Below are positions 27,610-37,061 of a stretch of DNA of 64,000 nucleotides, piece by piece. The position numbers and the translations under genes were made by a program. The notes beneath the pieces were generated by a model. That model was given only the letters and a program-made list of their open reading frames with translations, did not search any database and had not been told where the DNA came from. Position 1 is the stretch's first letter. Each line of letters starts with the position of its first letter. This DNA comes from Flavobacterium indicum GPTSA100-9 = DSM 17447 (GTDB lineage: Bacteria; Bacteroidota; Bacteroidia; Flavobacteriales; Flavobacteriaceae), in assembly GCF_000455605.1 (NCBI RefSeq), contig NC_017025.1, positions 1,178,001-1,242,000 of the forward strand. The letters run 5' to 3'.

Positions 27610-28326
27610 TTATTTTAAGTCTTGTAATGCAAATACTTTTTTCAATAAATCTGAAGTTCGAGAACTAAGATTATTCCTAATGTCTTTTTCTTCTACAGCA
27701 ATCATTTTAAATACTCCTTCCATAGCCTTATTAGTAGTGTAATCCGTTAAATCTGGATTGACTTTTTTAACTAATGGAATACTGTTGTATTTAGTTATAA
27801 TTTGGTTCCAAATTTTATCAGCACCTACTTTTGCAAATGAATTTTTGATAACGGGATTGAATTTTGTGTATAAAGCACTTGAAGTGGTGTTTTGTAAATA
27901 CGAAGTAGCCGAATTATCTGCCCCCATTAAGATGTTTTTTGCATCTGTGAACGTCATTTGTTTTACGGCATCAACAAAAATAGGAGTAGCTTCTTTAACC
28001 GCATCTTCTGCTGCTCTATTGATCATTTTTAATCCGTCATCTGCTAAACTTGAAAGTCCAATTTGTCTTAATTTAGTATCAACTTTTTGTAATTCTTCTG
28101 GTAATAAAATTTTAACTGCTTGATTTTTGAAAAAACCATCAGTAGCCGTTAATTTGCTAACTTGTTTGGTGATTCCATTGTTTAAAGCTTCTTTTAATCC
28201 GTTTCCAATTTCAGCCTGACTTAAAACGCCATTGGTTCCTTGTGGTAATTGGTCTATTACTTGTTGCATTTCTGCACAACTTGATAACGTACAAACTATT
28301 GCTAAACTTGCAAATACTTTTCTCAT
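27610..28326 (-). CDS. DUF4197 domain lipoprotein
   Basis: 238 aa. The type II signal peptide ends LSSC with Cys17 as the lipid site. The mature protein is helical and matches the DUF4197 pattern: QAEIGNGLKEALNNGITKQV, then AVKILLPEELQKV, DDGLKMINRAAEDAV, and a C-terminal TNKAMEGVFKMIAVEEKDIR. The family is common in the envelope of Bacteroidota and Proteobacteria and has no known activity. Divergent from the glutathione peroxidase gene, with 57 bp between the start codons. Confidence 0.88.
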   Translation of the reverse strand: MRKVFASLAIVCTLSSCAEMQQVIDQLPQGTNGVLSQAEIGNGLKEALNNGITKQVSKLTATDGFFKNQAVKILLPEELQKVDTKLRQIGLSSLADDGLKMINRAAEDAVKEATPIFVDAVKQMTFTDAKNILMGADNSATSYLQNTTSSALYTKFNPVIKNSFAKVGADKIWNQIITKYNSIPLVKKVNPDLTDYTTNKAMEGVFKMIAVEEKDIRNNLSSRTSDLLKKVFALQDLK

Positions 28327-28383
28327 TTTTTTTTTACTTTTACGAAGTAAATATATAAATTAATAACTTAGTAGAAGTTAAAA

Positions 28384-28866
28384 ATGAGTGAAGATTTTTA
28401 TTCTTTTTCGGCTGAAAATATTCAGGGAAAAACAATCTCAATGCAAGATTATAAAGGTAAATTTGTATTAATTGTAAATACCGCCAGTCAATGTGGTTTA
28501 ACACCTCAGTATGAAGGGTTAGAAAAATTATATTTAAAATATAAAGATAAAGGACTTGTTGTTTTAGGATTTCCTTGTAATCAATTTGGCGGTCAAGAGC
28601 CTGGAGATGAAAAATCGATTCAAGAAGGTTGTTTACTTAATTATGGTGTTTCTTTTTCTATGTTTTCAAAAGTTGATGTAAATGGTTCAAATGCCCATCC
28701 ATTATTTGTTTATTTAAAGAAAAAATTAGGTAGTTTTTTTGGCAACAGCATAAAATGGAATTTTACCAAGTTTTTAATTAATCCCTCGGGAAAACCTTTA
28801 AAACGATTTTCTCCCATTACTAAACCTGAAACCATTGATAACTATTTATCAAAGTATTTAAAATAA
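28384..28866 (+). CDS. Glutathione peroxidase / thiol peroxidase (Cys type)
   Basis: 160 aa. The peroxidatic Cys37 is in NTASQCGLTPQY, and the rest of the catalytic tetrad is Gln71 (GFPCNQFGGQEPG) and Trp125/Asn126 (KWNFTKF). It carries cysteine in place of selenocysteine and lacks a signal peptide. Bacterial members mostly use thioredoxin as reductant; Cys65 and Cys83 are candidates for the resolving partner. Reduces peroxides in the cytoplasm and fits the OxyR-type peroxide response. Confidence 0.94.
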   Translation: MSEDFYSFSAENIQGKTISMQDYKGKFVLIVNTASQCGLTPQYEGLEKLYLKYKDKGLVVLGFPCNQFGGQEPGDEKSIQEGCLLNYGVSFSMFSKVDVNGSNAHPLFVYLKKKLGSFFGNSIKWNFTKFLINPSGKPLKRFSPITKPETIDNYLSKYLK

Positions 28867-28891
28867 AAAAATCCCATTATGGGATTTTTTT
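28866..28891. terminator. Bidirectional terminator between the peroxidase and YpfJ-like genes
   Basis: Stem AAAATCCC / GGGATTTT with loop ATTAT and A/T tracts on both sides, placed between two convergent stop codons. Confidence 0.85.
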
Positions 28892-29744
28892 ATAATTCTT
28901 CGGCAAATGTATTGTGCTTTTTAAAGTCGCCACTTTCAAATCCACGTCTAAACCATTTTTTTCTCTGTTCTGAAGTTCCGTGAGTAAATTTTTCAGGTTG
29001 CACATGGCCTTGCATTTTAGATTGTATAGCATCATCGCCTACAGCATGAGCAGCATCAATAGCTTCTTCATAATCGCCCATATATAAACGATCTTTGATG
29101 TAATGTGCCCATAAGCCAGCATAAAAGTCGGCTTGTAATTCTAAACAAACTGAAAATTTATTTCCTTCTTCTTCACTAAGTTCTTGTTGTTTTTGTCGCA
29201 CTTGAGCAGAGGTACCCAAAAGTGTTTGAACATGATGTCCAACTTCATGAGCAATAACATAAGCAATAGCAAAGTCGCCACCTTTAGCTCCAAATCTTGA
29301 TTTTAATTCTTCAAAAAAATCTAAATCCATATATACTTTTTTATCTCCAGGACAGTAAAATGGTCCTGAAGCGGAAGTAGCATTTCCACATGCCGTTTCA
29401 ACGCTTCCTGAGAATAAAACCATTCGCGGTTTTTCAAAAGTACCCAGACCTTGTTCTTCAAAAATTTTGGTCCATACATCTTCATTCATAGCAAATACAG
29501 CATTTGCAAATTCTCCTAATTCTTTTTGCTCAGGTGTCAGTTCTTTTGCTGGTGCACTTTGTTCTGTGGGTTGCATTTGTTTGATTATGGTACCAATTTG
29601 TTGACCTTGTTCCCCACCAAAAGTCATTAATAAAAAAGCAATAATTCCTATTAATCCACCACCGCCAAGAATTGCTTTGCCCGTTCCACCCATTCCTCTT
29701 CGGTCTTCAACGTTGTCACTTTTTCTATAATCTTCCCATTTCAT
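28890..29744 (-). CDS. Neutral zinc metallopeptidase (YpfJ/KPN_02809 family)
   Basis: 284 aa. The start MKWEDYRKSDNVEDRRGMGG is the family's characteristic N-terminus. A membrane span follows (residues about 26-44), then a soluble domain with the zinc motif IAHEVGHHVQ and a later CLELQADFYAGLWAHY segment that supplies the third ligand. Probably faces the periplasm. Physiological substrate unknown. It follows the DUF5723 gene by 26 bp on the same strand. Confidence 0.92.
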   Translation of the reverse strand: MKWEDYRKSDNVEDRRGMGGTGKAILGGGGLIGIIAFLLMTFGGEQGQQIGTIIKQMQPTEQSAPAKELTPEQKELGEFANAVFAMNEDVWTKIFEEQGLGTFEKPRMVLFSGSVETACGNATSASGPFYCPGDKKVYMDLDFFEELKSRFGAKGGDFAIAYVIAHEVGHHVQTLLGTSAQVRQKQQELSEEEGNKFSVCLELQADFYAGLWAHYIKDRLYMGDYEEAIDAAHAVGDDAIQSKMQGHVQPEKFTHGTSEQRKKWFRRGFESGDFKKHNTFAEEL

Positions 29745-29770
29745 ATTTATAATAATTGTTTAGTTAGAAA

Positions 29771-31120
29771 TTAAAGTCCTATTCTTGCACCTATATACAC
29801 ATCCGCTTGTTTTGAATTGTTTAATAAAGCCGTTACGATAGAGCTTGAACCAATAAAAAATCCAGATAATCGGAATCCTAATCCACTTGAATATCCTGAA
29901 ATTTCATTTATTGTTTGAGGTGCATATACATCTACTAATTTAGTTGAAAATTTTGGTGTCAAGGTATAGGTATTTTGTGTAGTTGCAAAATTAAATTTAG
30001 AATCATCTACAATTTTTTGCATTATAGAACCAGATATATACCATTTATTCCAAATATTATAATCAGCATAAAGGTTTAAAGTAGTTGGTAATTTTACTTT
30101 AAAATTTTGTGATGATTTTGTTTTTTGAAAATATTGTGCATTTTGAGGTTCCGAAAGTATGCCCTCTAATTGTTCTAAACTGGTAACATTTTCAAATTGA
30201 TTTAAATCTAAACTTTCACCATTTTGAACATTTAAATTGTAATTTATAGATGTATTGCTGTCAGATTTAAAAGTCATGCTTCCAAAATTTCTAACGGATA
30301 AACCGGCATTAAATTTATATTCATTGGAATCAGTTTTTTTTAAAGTATATGTTAGTCCAAAATCTGTTCCAATTCCATTAATTCCTTGAGAAAAGAAATC
30401 TGAAAAATTACCATTTTGATTGAAGTCTTTGCCTAAAATACCTGAATATGCTAGATTTACGTTAGCAGTTGCATTTGTAAGTTCTAAATTTCCTAATGTA
30501 TTAACGATTGTACCTTTAAGATTATCTGCTGAAAAATTCGCATAGGCTCCGGGGAATAAAAGTTTTATGGTAAATCCACCACTTAATCTATGGTTTCCAA
30601 TTTCAATTATTTTTCTAGCGGAAGATAAATTTATTTCACCCCAAGTAGTTGCATTAATCCTTTGATTTTCTATGGAATAAATAGAGTTTGAAGAAATTAT
30701 ATTACTTAAATTTCCATTCTGTATTGCATCACCAAGAGCAACATCTATATTGATTAAATTGGCTTTTATATTTGCAACTGAAGTTAATCCAAAGGCCCAA
30801 CTACCTCTTTTATATGCTAATCCAGGTCCTAGAATTATTCCATCGATTCTAACATTAGCAGCCTCAGAACCCGTAAAAAATTTATTCTCTAAATTTTCAC
30901 CTTTTAGTAAATCATTAAAAGTTAATTTATTATTTGAAAAATTCACACTCGTATTTAAAATTGAAATATCAAATTTCAGGTCCATATTTGCTAGTTCGGC
31001 CGGATTTAAATTACCATTTAATAAACCATTTCTTTTAGAGGTGTTAATTCCTGTAAAATGTTCTTGTGCAATACTTTGGATAATGACAAAAAATAAAATT
31101 AGAATAAGTCCCTTTTTCAT
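29771..31120 (-). CDS. DUF5723-like outer membrane protein
   Basis: 449 aa. The signal peptide (MKKGLILILFFVIIQSIAQ) is followed by alternating amphipathic strands typical of an outer membrane barrel and ending in a terminal aromatic-free strand VYIGARIGL. The region around KFDISILNTSVNFSNN and GPGLAYKRGSWAFGL resembles DUF5723 barrels of the PorV/FadL-like type found in Bacteroidota. Function unknown. First gene of a pair with the YpfJ-type protease. Confidence 0.75.
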   Translation of the reverse strand: MKKGLILILFFVIIQSIAQEHFTGINTSKRNGLLNGNLNPAELANMDLKFDISILNTSVNFSNNKLTFNDLLKGENLENKFFTGSEAANVRIDGIILGPGLAYKRGSWAFGLTSVANIKANLINIDVALGDAIQNGNLSNIISSNSIYSIENQRINATTWGEINLSSARKIIEIGNHRLSGGFTIKLLFPGAYANFSADNLKGTIVNTLGNLELTNATANVNLAYSGILGKDFNQNGNFSDFFSQGINGIGTDFGLTYTLKKTDSNEYKFNAGLSVRNFGSMTFKSDSNTSINYNLNVQNGESLDLNQFENVTSLEQLEGILSEPQNAQYFQKTKSSQNFKVKLPTTLNLYADYNIWNKWYISGSIMQKIVDDSKFNFATTQNTYTLTPKFSTKLVDVYAPQTINEISGYSSGLGFRLSGFFIGSSSIVTALLNNSKQADVYIGARIGL

Positions 31121-31222
31121 ATTTAATAATATTTTATTGCAAATTTCGTATTAAAGTTACAAAACTGAATCATAATGAAGTGAATTATTTTAAAATTATT
31201 GATTAATTTTTTTAAATATACC

Positions 31223-31252
31223 TTGCTAAAATAAATAATAGCCTTATCTTTG
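31223..31252 (+). promoter_or_regulatory. Consensus Bacteroidota promoter for the 56-aa gene
   Basis: TTG at 31223-31225 and TATCTTTG (perfect TAnnTTTG) at 31245-31252, 19 bp apart, which is within the normal range. Predicted transcription start near 31259, 25 bp before the ATG. Confidence 0.75.
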
Positions 31253-31283
31253 ATACAGAATTCACAAATAATTTCCGGAAAAC

Positions 31284-31454
31284 ATGTTTGAATTTCAACA
31301 GTATTTAGGTTTCATTCTTTTCTTAACCATTTTAACTATTGGTTTTTGGTTAATGTTCTTTTTGGTAGGTTTCGTTCAATATTGGGTTGGAGGAGCTATC
31401 ATGGAACTATTAAAAGAGAGAAGAGAGAAAAGATTAGCTGAAGAAGAGAAATAG
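31284..31454 (+). CDS. Small membrane protein, 56 aa
   Basis: 56 aa: MFEFQQYLGFILFLTILTIG, then a second hydrophobic part through FWLMFFLVGFVQYWVGGAIM and a basic/acidic tail ELLKERREKRLAEEEK. One long or two short membrane spans with a charged cytosolic end. Too short for the usual length cut-offs. Evidence that it is real: a consensus promoter directly upstream, a clean ATG, and a strong terminator 23 bp after the stop. Function unknown; small proteins of this shape often regulate transporters or respiratory complexes, but nothing here shows that. Confidence 0.7.
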   Translation: MFEFQQYLGFILFLTILTIGFWLMFFLVGFVQYWVGGAIMELLKERREKRLAEEEK

Positions 31455-31477
31455 TTTTTTTTCAGTTTTTTAAAAAA

Positions 31478-31508
31478 AAATCCCGATTGAGTACTAATCG
31501 GGATTTTT
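31478..31508. terminator. Bidirectional terminator between the 56-aa gene and the TonB-dependent receptor gene
   Basis: Perfect 11-bp stem (31478-31488 with 31496-31506, AATCCCGATT core) with a 7-nt loop and A/T tracts on either side, between convergent genes. Confidence 0.9.
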
Positions 31509-31513
31509 TATTT

Positions 31514-33967
31514 TTAGAATTCGCCTCCGTTTTCATCAGAGTCACGCTTAGGTTGTTTTTCTTTTTCGTTTTTCTGTTTATTAAATCGATAAGTAAACGA
31601 TAATGTAATTTGTCTTCTTCTCCATTGCATTTCTGAATCTGATTCAATTTGTCCAGGAATATAGGTTTCCATACGTCTAACTCTTGAATTGAATACATCA
31701 TTTGCATTTAAAGCAATGGTTGCTTTATCTTTCAATACATCTTTGCTAAATCCTAAATTCATTGCAAAAATTCCTTTTACTCTACCTTGAGCATTATTTT
31801 GAGGACCGTTATAAGTAACGTTTGTTTGCCAATCAATTTTAGCAGGCAAAGTGATTTTTGAATTAATTCGAGCAAACCAACTAGACGCAGTATTGTCAAA
31901 GTTTTGAGTTTTTTCAATTAAGTTATTCAATGCATCAAAATAAGAATAATTAAAATCACCTTTAGTTTGAACTCTAAATACATTAAAGTTACTGTTTAAA
32001 CGCCACCATTTGTAGGGAGTATAATTTAATGTAAATTCAAAACCTGTTCTGTTTTCTTGTCCGATATTTACAAAACTTGTTGTAGTAATAGGTACTCCAT
32101 CCGGATTTAATCCTTCTACAAAACGAACCATTTGGAACGAATTTTTAGTGTAATTGTAATATGCTGAAGTACTTAATGTAAATTTACCTAATTTAGTTAA
32201 AAACCCTAAATCAACTGCATCAGTTAAATTTGGATTTAAATCAGGATTACCTCTGAATATATTAATGTTACTTGAGAAAGTATTAAAAGGATTTAATTGT
32301 CTTCCTCTTGGTCGGTTAATTCTTTTGCTATAATTTAAGGATAAATTTGTGTTATCTGTTAACTCATAAGTAAAGAAAGCACTTGGGAAAAAGTTGTTGT
32401 ATTTTTTATTTTTATAAATATTGCTTGTAACTTGATTTACTTCAATATCAGAATCTTCAAAACGTAAACCATATAACATACTTAATTTGTTTAATTTTAT
32501 TCCAAATTGAGTATATAAAGCATTAACATTTTCAACGTATTCTAAAACATTTGTAAATGCATTATTAACCACACCATCATTTAAAACAGCATAATCGGTG
32601 TTTTGGTTTACAAAATTTCCACGGTAACCAGCTTCAAATTGAAATTTTTCGCCTATAGGTAATACATAATCTGCTTGGATTAAATTTCTTCTTTGTTTTT
32701 GATTGTTTTTGGTTAAGTCAATACTTGTAATTGGACTTAAAGTTGAATTATCAAAAATAGTTGAATTATTGTAGTTTTTACTTTCTGAAAATGAACCATC
32801 AACCGTTAATTTGTGTCCAGATTTGCTGAAGTTTTTTACTAAATTTGAATTGAATTCAATGTTTTCTTCTTTTTGATCTTCTTTATTTAAACGATTTCTA
32901 TAGAATGTGAAATTTCTATTTGCATCATAATTATTAAAGTCTACATCTTCTTCATTGTCGCCAATATTTCTTCTATAATTTACACTATTTGTCCAAGTTG
33001 TAGATTTATCTAAATACCAATCAAAACCAAAACCACCATTATAACCTTTATTAATTCTAGAGTTATCTCTATCTTCATCGATATAGCTATTTGTTGAATT
33101 ATCACTATTTAAATAGCGAGTGTTAACTTTACTGTATCCTGGATTACTTCTATAATTATAGCCTTGTGTAGTAAATAAATTGAATTTATCTGTTTTGTAG
33201 TTTAACGTTCCATTGATGCCATGATTATCTGGATTACCAGTGGTTGCCATTAAAGAGCCATTAAAACCATTTGTTTTTCCTTTTTTTAATACAATATTAA
33301 GGATTCCAGCACCACCTTCCGCGTCGTATCTCGCAGATGGATTAGTGATAACTTCAACCTTATCAACAGCGTCTGCAGGTAACATTTTCAAAGCATCGTT
33401 TACACTTACTGCATTTGAAGGTTTTCCGTCAATTAATACTTTTACATTTTCATTTCCTCTTAAACTAATAGTTCCTTCAGCATCTACTGTTACCGATGGA
33501 ATATTATCTAAGACATCACTAACAGTACCACCTTTAACCATTAAATCTTTTCCAAGATTATAAACTTTTTTATCTAATTTAATTTCTACAGTGGTTTTTT
33601 CAGCTCTAACTTCTACCACTTCAATTTCTTTAGCATCTTCTTCAATTTGAATGTTGCCTAAATTGCTGTCAGTAGTTAAATTTTGTTGGGTTAATTCAAT
33701 AGTTTTATAACCCATATACTCAAATTTAAAATTGTAAATGCCAGCGTTTAATTCGAAATTAAAATTTCCGTTTTTATCTGTTGAAATTCCATTTACAATT
33801 TTATTATTATCAGTTTTGATAACAGTTACAGTAACATATTCCATGGGTTGTGAAGTAATTTTATCAATTACTTTTCCTGAAACCATTACTTTTTTTAAAG
33901 AAGCTTGAGCAAAAATGCTCGTACAAAACAATAATGCGGTAATACTTAATAAATTTCTAAGTGACAT
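31514..33967 (-). CDS. TonB-dependent receptor with CarboxypepD_reg-like domain (outer membrane beta-barrel)
   Basis: About 817 aa from ATG 33967 (MSLRNLLSITALLFCTSIFAQ is a good signal peptide; an upstream TTG is less likely). Residues about 30-110 form the carboxypeptidase-regulatory-like beta-sandwich, followed by a plug domain (VSDVLDNIPSVTVDAEGTI, LRGNENVKVLIDGKPS) and a barrel of the OMP_b-brl_3 type with SLNYSKRINRPRGRQLNPF. Such receptors import siderophores, peptides or other large nutrients using TonB energy. No SusD partner or metal-uptake gene is next to it, so the substrate is unknown. Confidence 0.92.
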   Translation of the reverse strand: MSLRNLLSITALLFCTSIFAQASLKKVMVSGKVIDKITSQPMEYVTVTVIKTDNNKIVNGISTDKNGNFNFELNAGIYNFKFEYMGYKTIELTQQNLTTDSNLGNIQIEEDAKEIEVVEVRAEKTTVEIKLDKKVYNLGKDLMVKGGTVSDVLDNIPSVTVDAEGTISLRGNENVKVLIDGKPSNAVSVNDALKMLPADAVDKVEVITNPSARYDAEGGAGILNIVLKKGKTNGFNGSLMATTGNPDNHGINGTLNYKTDKFNLFTTQGYNYRSNPGYSKVNTRYLNSDNSTNSYIDEDRDNSRINKGYNGGFGFDWYLDKSTTWTNSVNYRRNIGDNEEDVDFNNYDANRNFTFYRNRLNKEDQKEENIEFNSNLVKNFSKSGHKLTVDGSFSESKNYNNSTIFDNSTLSPITSIDLTKNNQKQRRNLIQADYVLPIGEKFQFEAGYRGNFVNQNTDYAVLNDGVVNNAFTNVLEYVENVNALYTQFGIKLNKLSMLYGLRFEDSDIEVNQVTSNIYKNKKYNNFFPSAFFTYELTDNTNLSLNYSKRINRPRGRQLNPFNTFSSNINIFRGNPDLNPNLTDAVDLGFLTKLGKFTLSTSAYYNYTKNSFQMVRFVEGLNPDGVPITTTSFVNIGQENRTGFEFTLNYTPYKWWRLNSNFNVFRVQTKGDFNYSYFDALNNLIEKTQNFDNTASSWFARINSKITLPAKIDWQTNVTYNGPQNNAQGRVKGIFAMNLGFSKDVLKDKATIALNANDVFNSRVRRMETYIPGQIESDSEMQWRRRQITLSFTYRFNKQKNEKEKQPKRDSDENGGEF

Positions 33968-34038
33968 ATAATTATTTAATTTACGATACAAAAGTATTTC
34001 GACTACAAAGAATAATATGCCAAAAGAATGTTAAAGAA

Positions 34039-34380
34039 TTAAAGAATTTCATTAATTCGTTCTGTTGGTCGTGCAATTATTGCTTTATTGCCGTTTACAA
34101 CAATTGGTCTTTCAATTAATTTAGGAAAATCGACCATGGCTTGAATAATTTCAGTATCAGTCCATTCTTTCCCTTTAAAATTTTCTATCCAATCTTTTTC
34201 TTTGACCCTAACTAATTCAATAGGTTTAATGCCTAGTTTGTTAATTAAATGTGAAAGTTTGTTAAAGTCAAAATGCTCTTCTAGATAAAGAACAACTTCA
34301 AATGGCTGATTTAAATTCTCTAAGAAACATAAACCCTCTCTTGATTTTGAACATCTATTGTTATGGTAAATTGTAATCAT
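34039..34380 (-). CDS. ArsC family reductase (arsenate reductase-like)
   Basis: 113 aa. The thioredoxin-fold glutaredoxin-type ArsC has its active Cys10 in YHNNRCSKSRE and the conserved RPIVVNGNKAIIARP segment near the C-terminus. Glutaredoxin-linked ArsC enzymes reduce arsenate, but many family members (YffB/Spx-like) have other roles. No ars operon is nearby, so arsenate resistance is not certain. A candidate -7 box (TATTTTTG on the minus strand) lies about 20 bp upstream of the start. Confidence 0.87.
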   Translation of the reverse strand: MITIYHNNRCSKSREGLCFLENLNQPFEVVLYLEEHFDFNKLSHLINKLGIKPIELVRVKEKDWIENFKGKEWTDTEIIQAMVDFPKLIERPIVVNGNKAIIARPTERINEIL

Positions 34381-34438
34381 AGTTCAACTATTTTTTTACA
34401 AAAATAATAATTGTAATTTAGTCTTCTAAAAAAAAGAC

Positions 34439-35338
34439 ATGTATATAGAACAATTACAGAAATATAAATTACAAGCTTGGACTTATTTTCCATTACCCAT
34501 TTTATTTGGTATTTTAATGTTTATTAATTATTGGTCGTCCAGAGGTATTGATACCGATGCAATGATTAAAGATTATATAAATTTATTAGGGGTTAACATG
34601 ACTTTTGTTGCTTTGGTAAGTCCGTTAGCATTTTTACTTTTAGTAGTATTGTTGTATAATCGATATTTTCAAAATAATTCCATCCGATTATTAACTACTT
34701 CTAGAGCTAAAATAGATTGGAATAGAATTTTATTTTCATTTTTTTTATGGTCAGGAATTACGGTTTTAACAACTTTAATTTCATATTATGCAGCTCCACA
34801 TGATTTTGTTTGGAATTTTAATTTAGAAAAATTTGTTCCCTTCTTTTTTTTAGCACTTGTATTGATTCCAATGCAGACTTCTTTTGAAGAATATTTATTT
34901 AGAGGTCATATGCTACAAGGATTAGGTTTAGCTACTAAAACAAAATGGATCCCTTTTTTAGTTACTTCTTTTTTATTTGGAATCATGCATATTGCCAATC
35001 CTGAAGTAGATAAACTAGGTTTGGTTGTAATGATTTATTATATTGGAACAGGTTTATTCTTAGGGATAGTAACTTTAATGGATGAAGGTTTAGAATTAGC
35101 ATTAGGTTTTCATGCGGCTAATAATTTAGTTGGTGCTTTGTTAGTTACTTCAGATTGGACTGCTTTTCAAACGAATTCCATTCTTAAAGATGTTTCAGAA
35201 CCCGCAGCTGGTGTACAAATTATAGTGCCAGTTTTCATTGTATTTCCATTGTTACTTTTCATTTTTGCTAAAAAGTACAAATGGAATAATTGGAAAGATA
35301 AATTGTTCGGTGCAGTTAAACCACTTGAAAATAATTAA
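34439..35338 (+). CDS. CPBP family intramembrane metalloprotease (Abi/CAAX-like)
   Basis: 299 aa with about eight membrane segments. CPBP motifs are present: the EExxxR box SFEEYLFRGHML, the FxxxH-type FLFGIMHIANPE, and GFHAANNLVGAL carrying a further conserved His/Asn. These form the Rce1-type glutamate/histidine active site in the membrane. Bacterial members process bacteriocin-immunity or other substrates; the target is unknown. The next gene starts 2 bp after the stop, so the two are co-transcribed. Confidence 0.9.
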   Translation: MYIEQLQKYKLQAWTYFPLPILFGILMFINYWSSRGIDTDAMIKDYINLLGVNMTFVALVSPLAFLLLVVLLYNRYFQNNSIRLLTTSRAKIDWNRILFSFFLWSGITVLTTLISYYAAPHDFVWNFNLEKFVPFFFLALVLIPMQTSFEEYLFRGHMLQGLGLATKTKWIPFLVTSFLFGIMHIANPEVDKLGLVVMIYYIGTGLFLGIVTLMDEGLELALGFHAANNLVGALLVTSDWTAFQTNSILKDVSEPAAGVQIIVPVFIVFPLLLFIFAKKYKWNNWKDKLFGAVKPLENN

Positions 35339-35340
35339 TA

Positions 35341-36381
35341 ATGGAACATTTTATTCATCCAGATTTTCAATTGAATGGCAAAAATTTTGATTATATTGAT
35401 TTAATTGCTGAAGCTAATAATTTGTATAAAAACGGAACACTTTTTGAAAAAGGTATTGGAAGTTTTTTACTTAAATGGTTAAATAACGAAGAGTATATTT
35501 TTGTTCAAACGTCTGGTTCAACAGGTGCACCCAAGCAAATTTACATACCAAAATCAGCCATGATAGCCTCAGCAAAAGCAACGGGGAGTTTTTTTAATCT
35601 TCAAGCCCAATCTTCTGCATTGTTATGTTTATCTGCTGATTATATTGCGGGTAAAATGATGCTTGTTCGTGCAATGGTATTAGGTTTAAAGTTAGATTAC
35701 GTGGAGCCGTCGAGTCAGCCTTTGGCAGGAATTTATAAGCAGTATAATTTTGTTGCCATGGTTCCCATGCAAATTGAAGCTTCTTTTGAACAATTAAATC
35801 AAATTACTATTTTAATTATTGGAGGCGCAAAATTAAATTCAAAATTAGCAGCTAAACTAAAAGATGTTTCCACTAATGTTTATGAGACCTATGGTATGAC
35901 TGAGACCGTTTCTCATATTGCTTTAAAGAAAATTTCAGAAGATTATTTCAGTGTATTGCCAAATATTAAAATTGGTATTGATGAAAGACAATGTTTAGTA
36001 ATTGAGGCACCCTTATTGTATGCTGAAAAAATTATAACAAATGATAGTGTAGAGATTATTAACGACAATCAATTTATTTTGAAAGGAAGAATTGATAATA
36101 TAATAAACTCTGGCGGAATTAAAATTTTCCCCGAAGAATTAGAAGAAAAATTGAGTCTGAAAATAGATCAACGATTTTTCTTTACTTCTCAATTAGATGA
36201 AAGGCTAGGAGAGCAACTCATTTTAATAGTAGAAGGAACTCCTTTTGCTATTTCAAATAATGTGTTTGATGATTTTTCTAAATATCAAATTCCAAAAGCG
36301 ATTTATTTTGTTGACCAATTCGTAGAAACGGGCAATGGTAAGATTAATAGGAATTTGACAAAAGCTAAATTATTTCCATAA
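35341..36381 (+). CDS. menE: AMP-binding ligase, probable o-succinylbenzoate-CoA ligase (short MenE type)
   Basis: 346 aa, shorter than the 450-residue enteric MenE but of usual size for Bacteroidota. ANL superfamily motifs: SGSTGAPKQI (P-loop), YGMTETVSHIALK (A5), GRIDNIINSGGIKIFPEELEE (A8 hinge) and a C-terminal lysine in GNGKINR (A10). It would couple o-succinylbenzoate to CoA in menaquinone synthesis. No other men gene is in view, so the exact substrate rests on family resemblance. Followed by a long compound hairpin terminator. Confidence 0.82.
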   Translation: MEHFIHPDFQLNGKNFDYIDLIAEANNLYKNGTLFEKGIGSFLLKWLNNEEYIFVQTSGSTGAPKQIYIPKSAMIASAKATGSFFNLQAQSSALLCLSADYIAGKMMLVRAMVLGLKLDYVEPSSQPLAGIYKQYNFVAMVPMQIEASFEQLNQITILIIGGAKLNSKLAAKLKDVSTNVYETYGMTETVSHIALKKISEDYFSVLPNIKIGIDERQCLVIEAPLLYAEKIITNDSVEIINDNQFILKGRIDNIINSGGIKIFPEELEEKLSLKIDQRFFFTSQLDERLGEQLILIVEGTPFAISNNVFDDFSKYQIPKAIYFVDQFVETGNGKINRNLTKAKLFP

Positions 36382-36384
36382 AAA

Positions 36385-36452
36385 AAGTCATTCTAACAAA
36401 AATCCTAATTAATGGTATTCTTTTTTTTTGGATTTTTTTACTAGAATGACTT
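36385..36452 (+). terminator. Long compound hairpin after the menE-like gene
   Basis: Outer arms AAGTCATTCTA (36385-36395) and TAGAATGACTT (36442-36452) are exact complements; inner arms AAAAATCC (36398-36405) and GGATTTTT (36430-36437) continue the stem after a small bulge. Begins 4 bp after the stop codon. Transcription termination is inferred; the rest of the gap to 36571 shows nothing further. Confidence 0.65.
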
Positions 36453-36571
36453 CAAATTAATTCCTTTATAAAAGGAGACTTATTATAAGTTGTTGTCGAA
36501 AAGAGTTATAAATTTATATAAAATTATTTAATAAGCAAAATTAAATATAAAAAATTAACATTTTATTTAAG

Positions 36572-36994
36572 TTATTGTTCCATTTTAAAGTTGTAATCTG
36601 CTGAATGTTTACCTCCGCCAAAATAGACAAAGAATAAGCAAAGTAATAAACAAATTCCACTTTGTAGGGTGTTTGACCAATTGAATGTTTCGATAAAGTT
36701 AAGTAGAAAAGCATAGCCTAGTATAGGTATTTGAATGAGTACAGATCTTCTCGTAAAAAGTCCAAAAACAATTAGAATACCACCAACCATGTGTGCAAAA
36801 GCGACAATGTGTATAATTAACATTTCAGAACCAAAGTTCTTAAAATGACTAAAGATTTCGTGTAAATAATTTTTTTGTGTTACAAATTGGTAACCTTTAA
36901 AAATTAAAAATGCGCCTAACGCTATTCTTACAATATCTGTAAAAATAGTCGTGTGCGCATTTGCCCATTTGTTTAATTCCCTAACTGTAGCCAT
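36572..36994 (-). CDS. DoxX family membrane protein
   Basis: 140 aa with four hydrophobic helices, the typical DoxX/DoxD-like layout: IVRIALGAFLIFKGYQF, IIHIVAFAHMVGGILIVFG, a third span after RRSVLIQIPILG, and LQSGICLLLCLFFVYFGGG. Family members are linked to redox or sulfur metabolism and to membrane integrity, but this one has no informative neighbours. Monocistronic. Confidence 0.85.
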   Translation of the reverse strand: MATVRELNKWANAHTTIFTDIVRIALGAFLIFKGYQFVTQKNYLHEIFSHFKNFGSEMLIIHIVAFAHMVGGILIVFGLFTRRSVLIQIPILGYAFLLNFIETFNWSNTLQSGICLLLCLFFVYFGGGKHSADYNFKMEQ

Positions 36995-37061
36995 AGTAAT
37001 AAAGATTTAAATTTATCTAAATTACTAAAAATAAATGAGTTATGGTTAAAAATTAACGTTT

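Noticed and set aside
34039..34380. Arsenic resistance operon
   Set aside because: Only the ArsC-like gene is present; no arsR, arsB or acr3 nearby.
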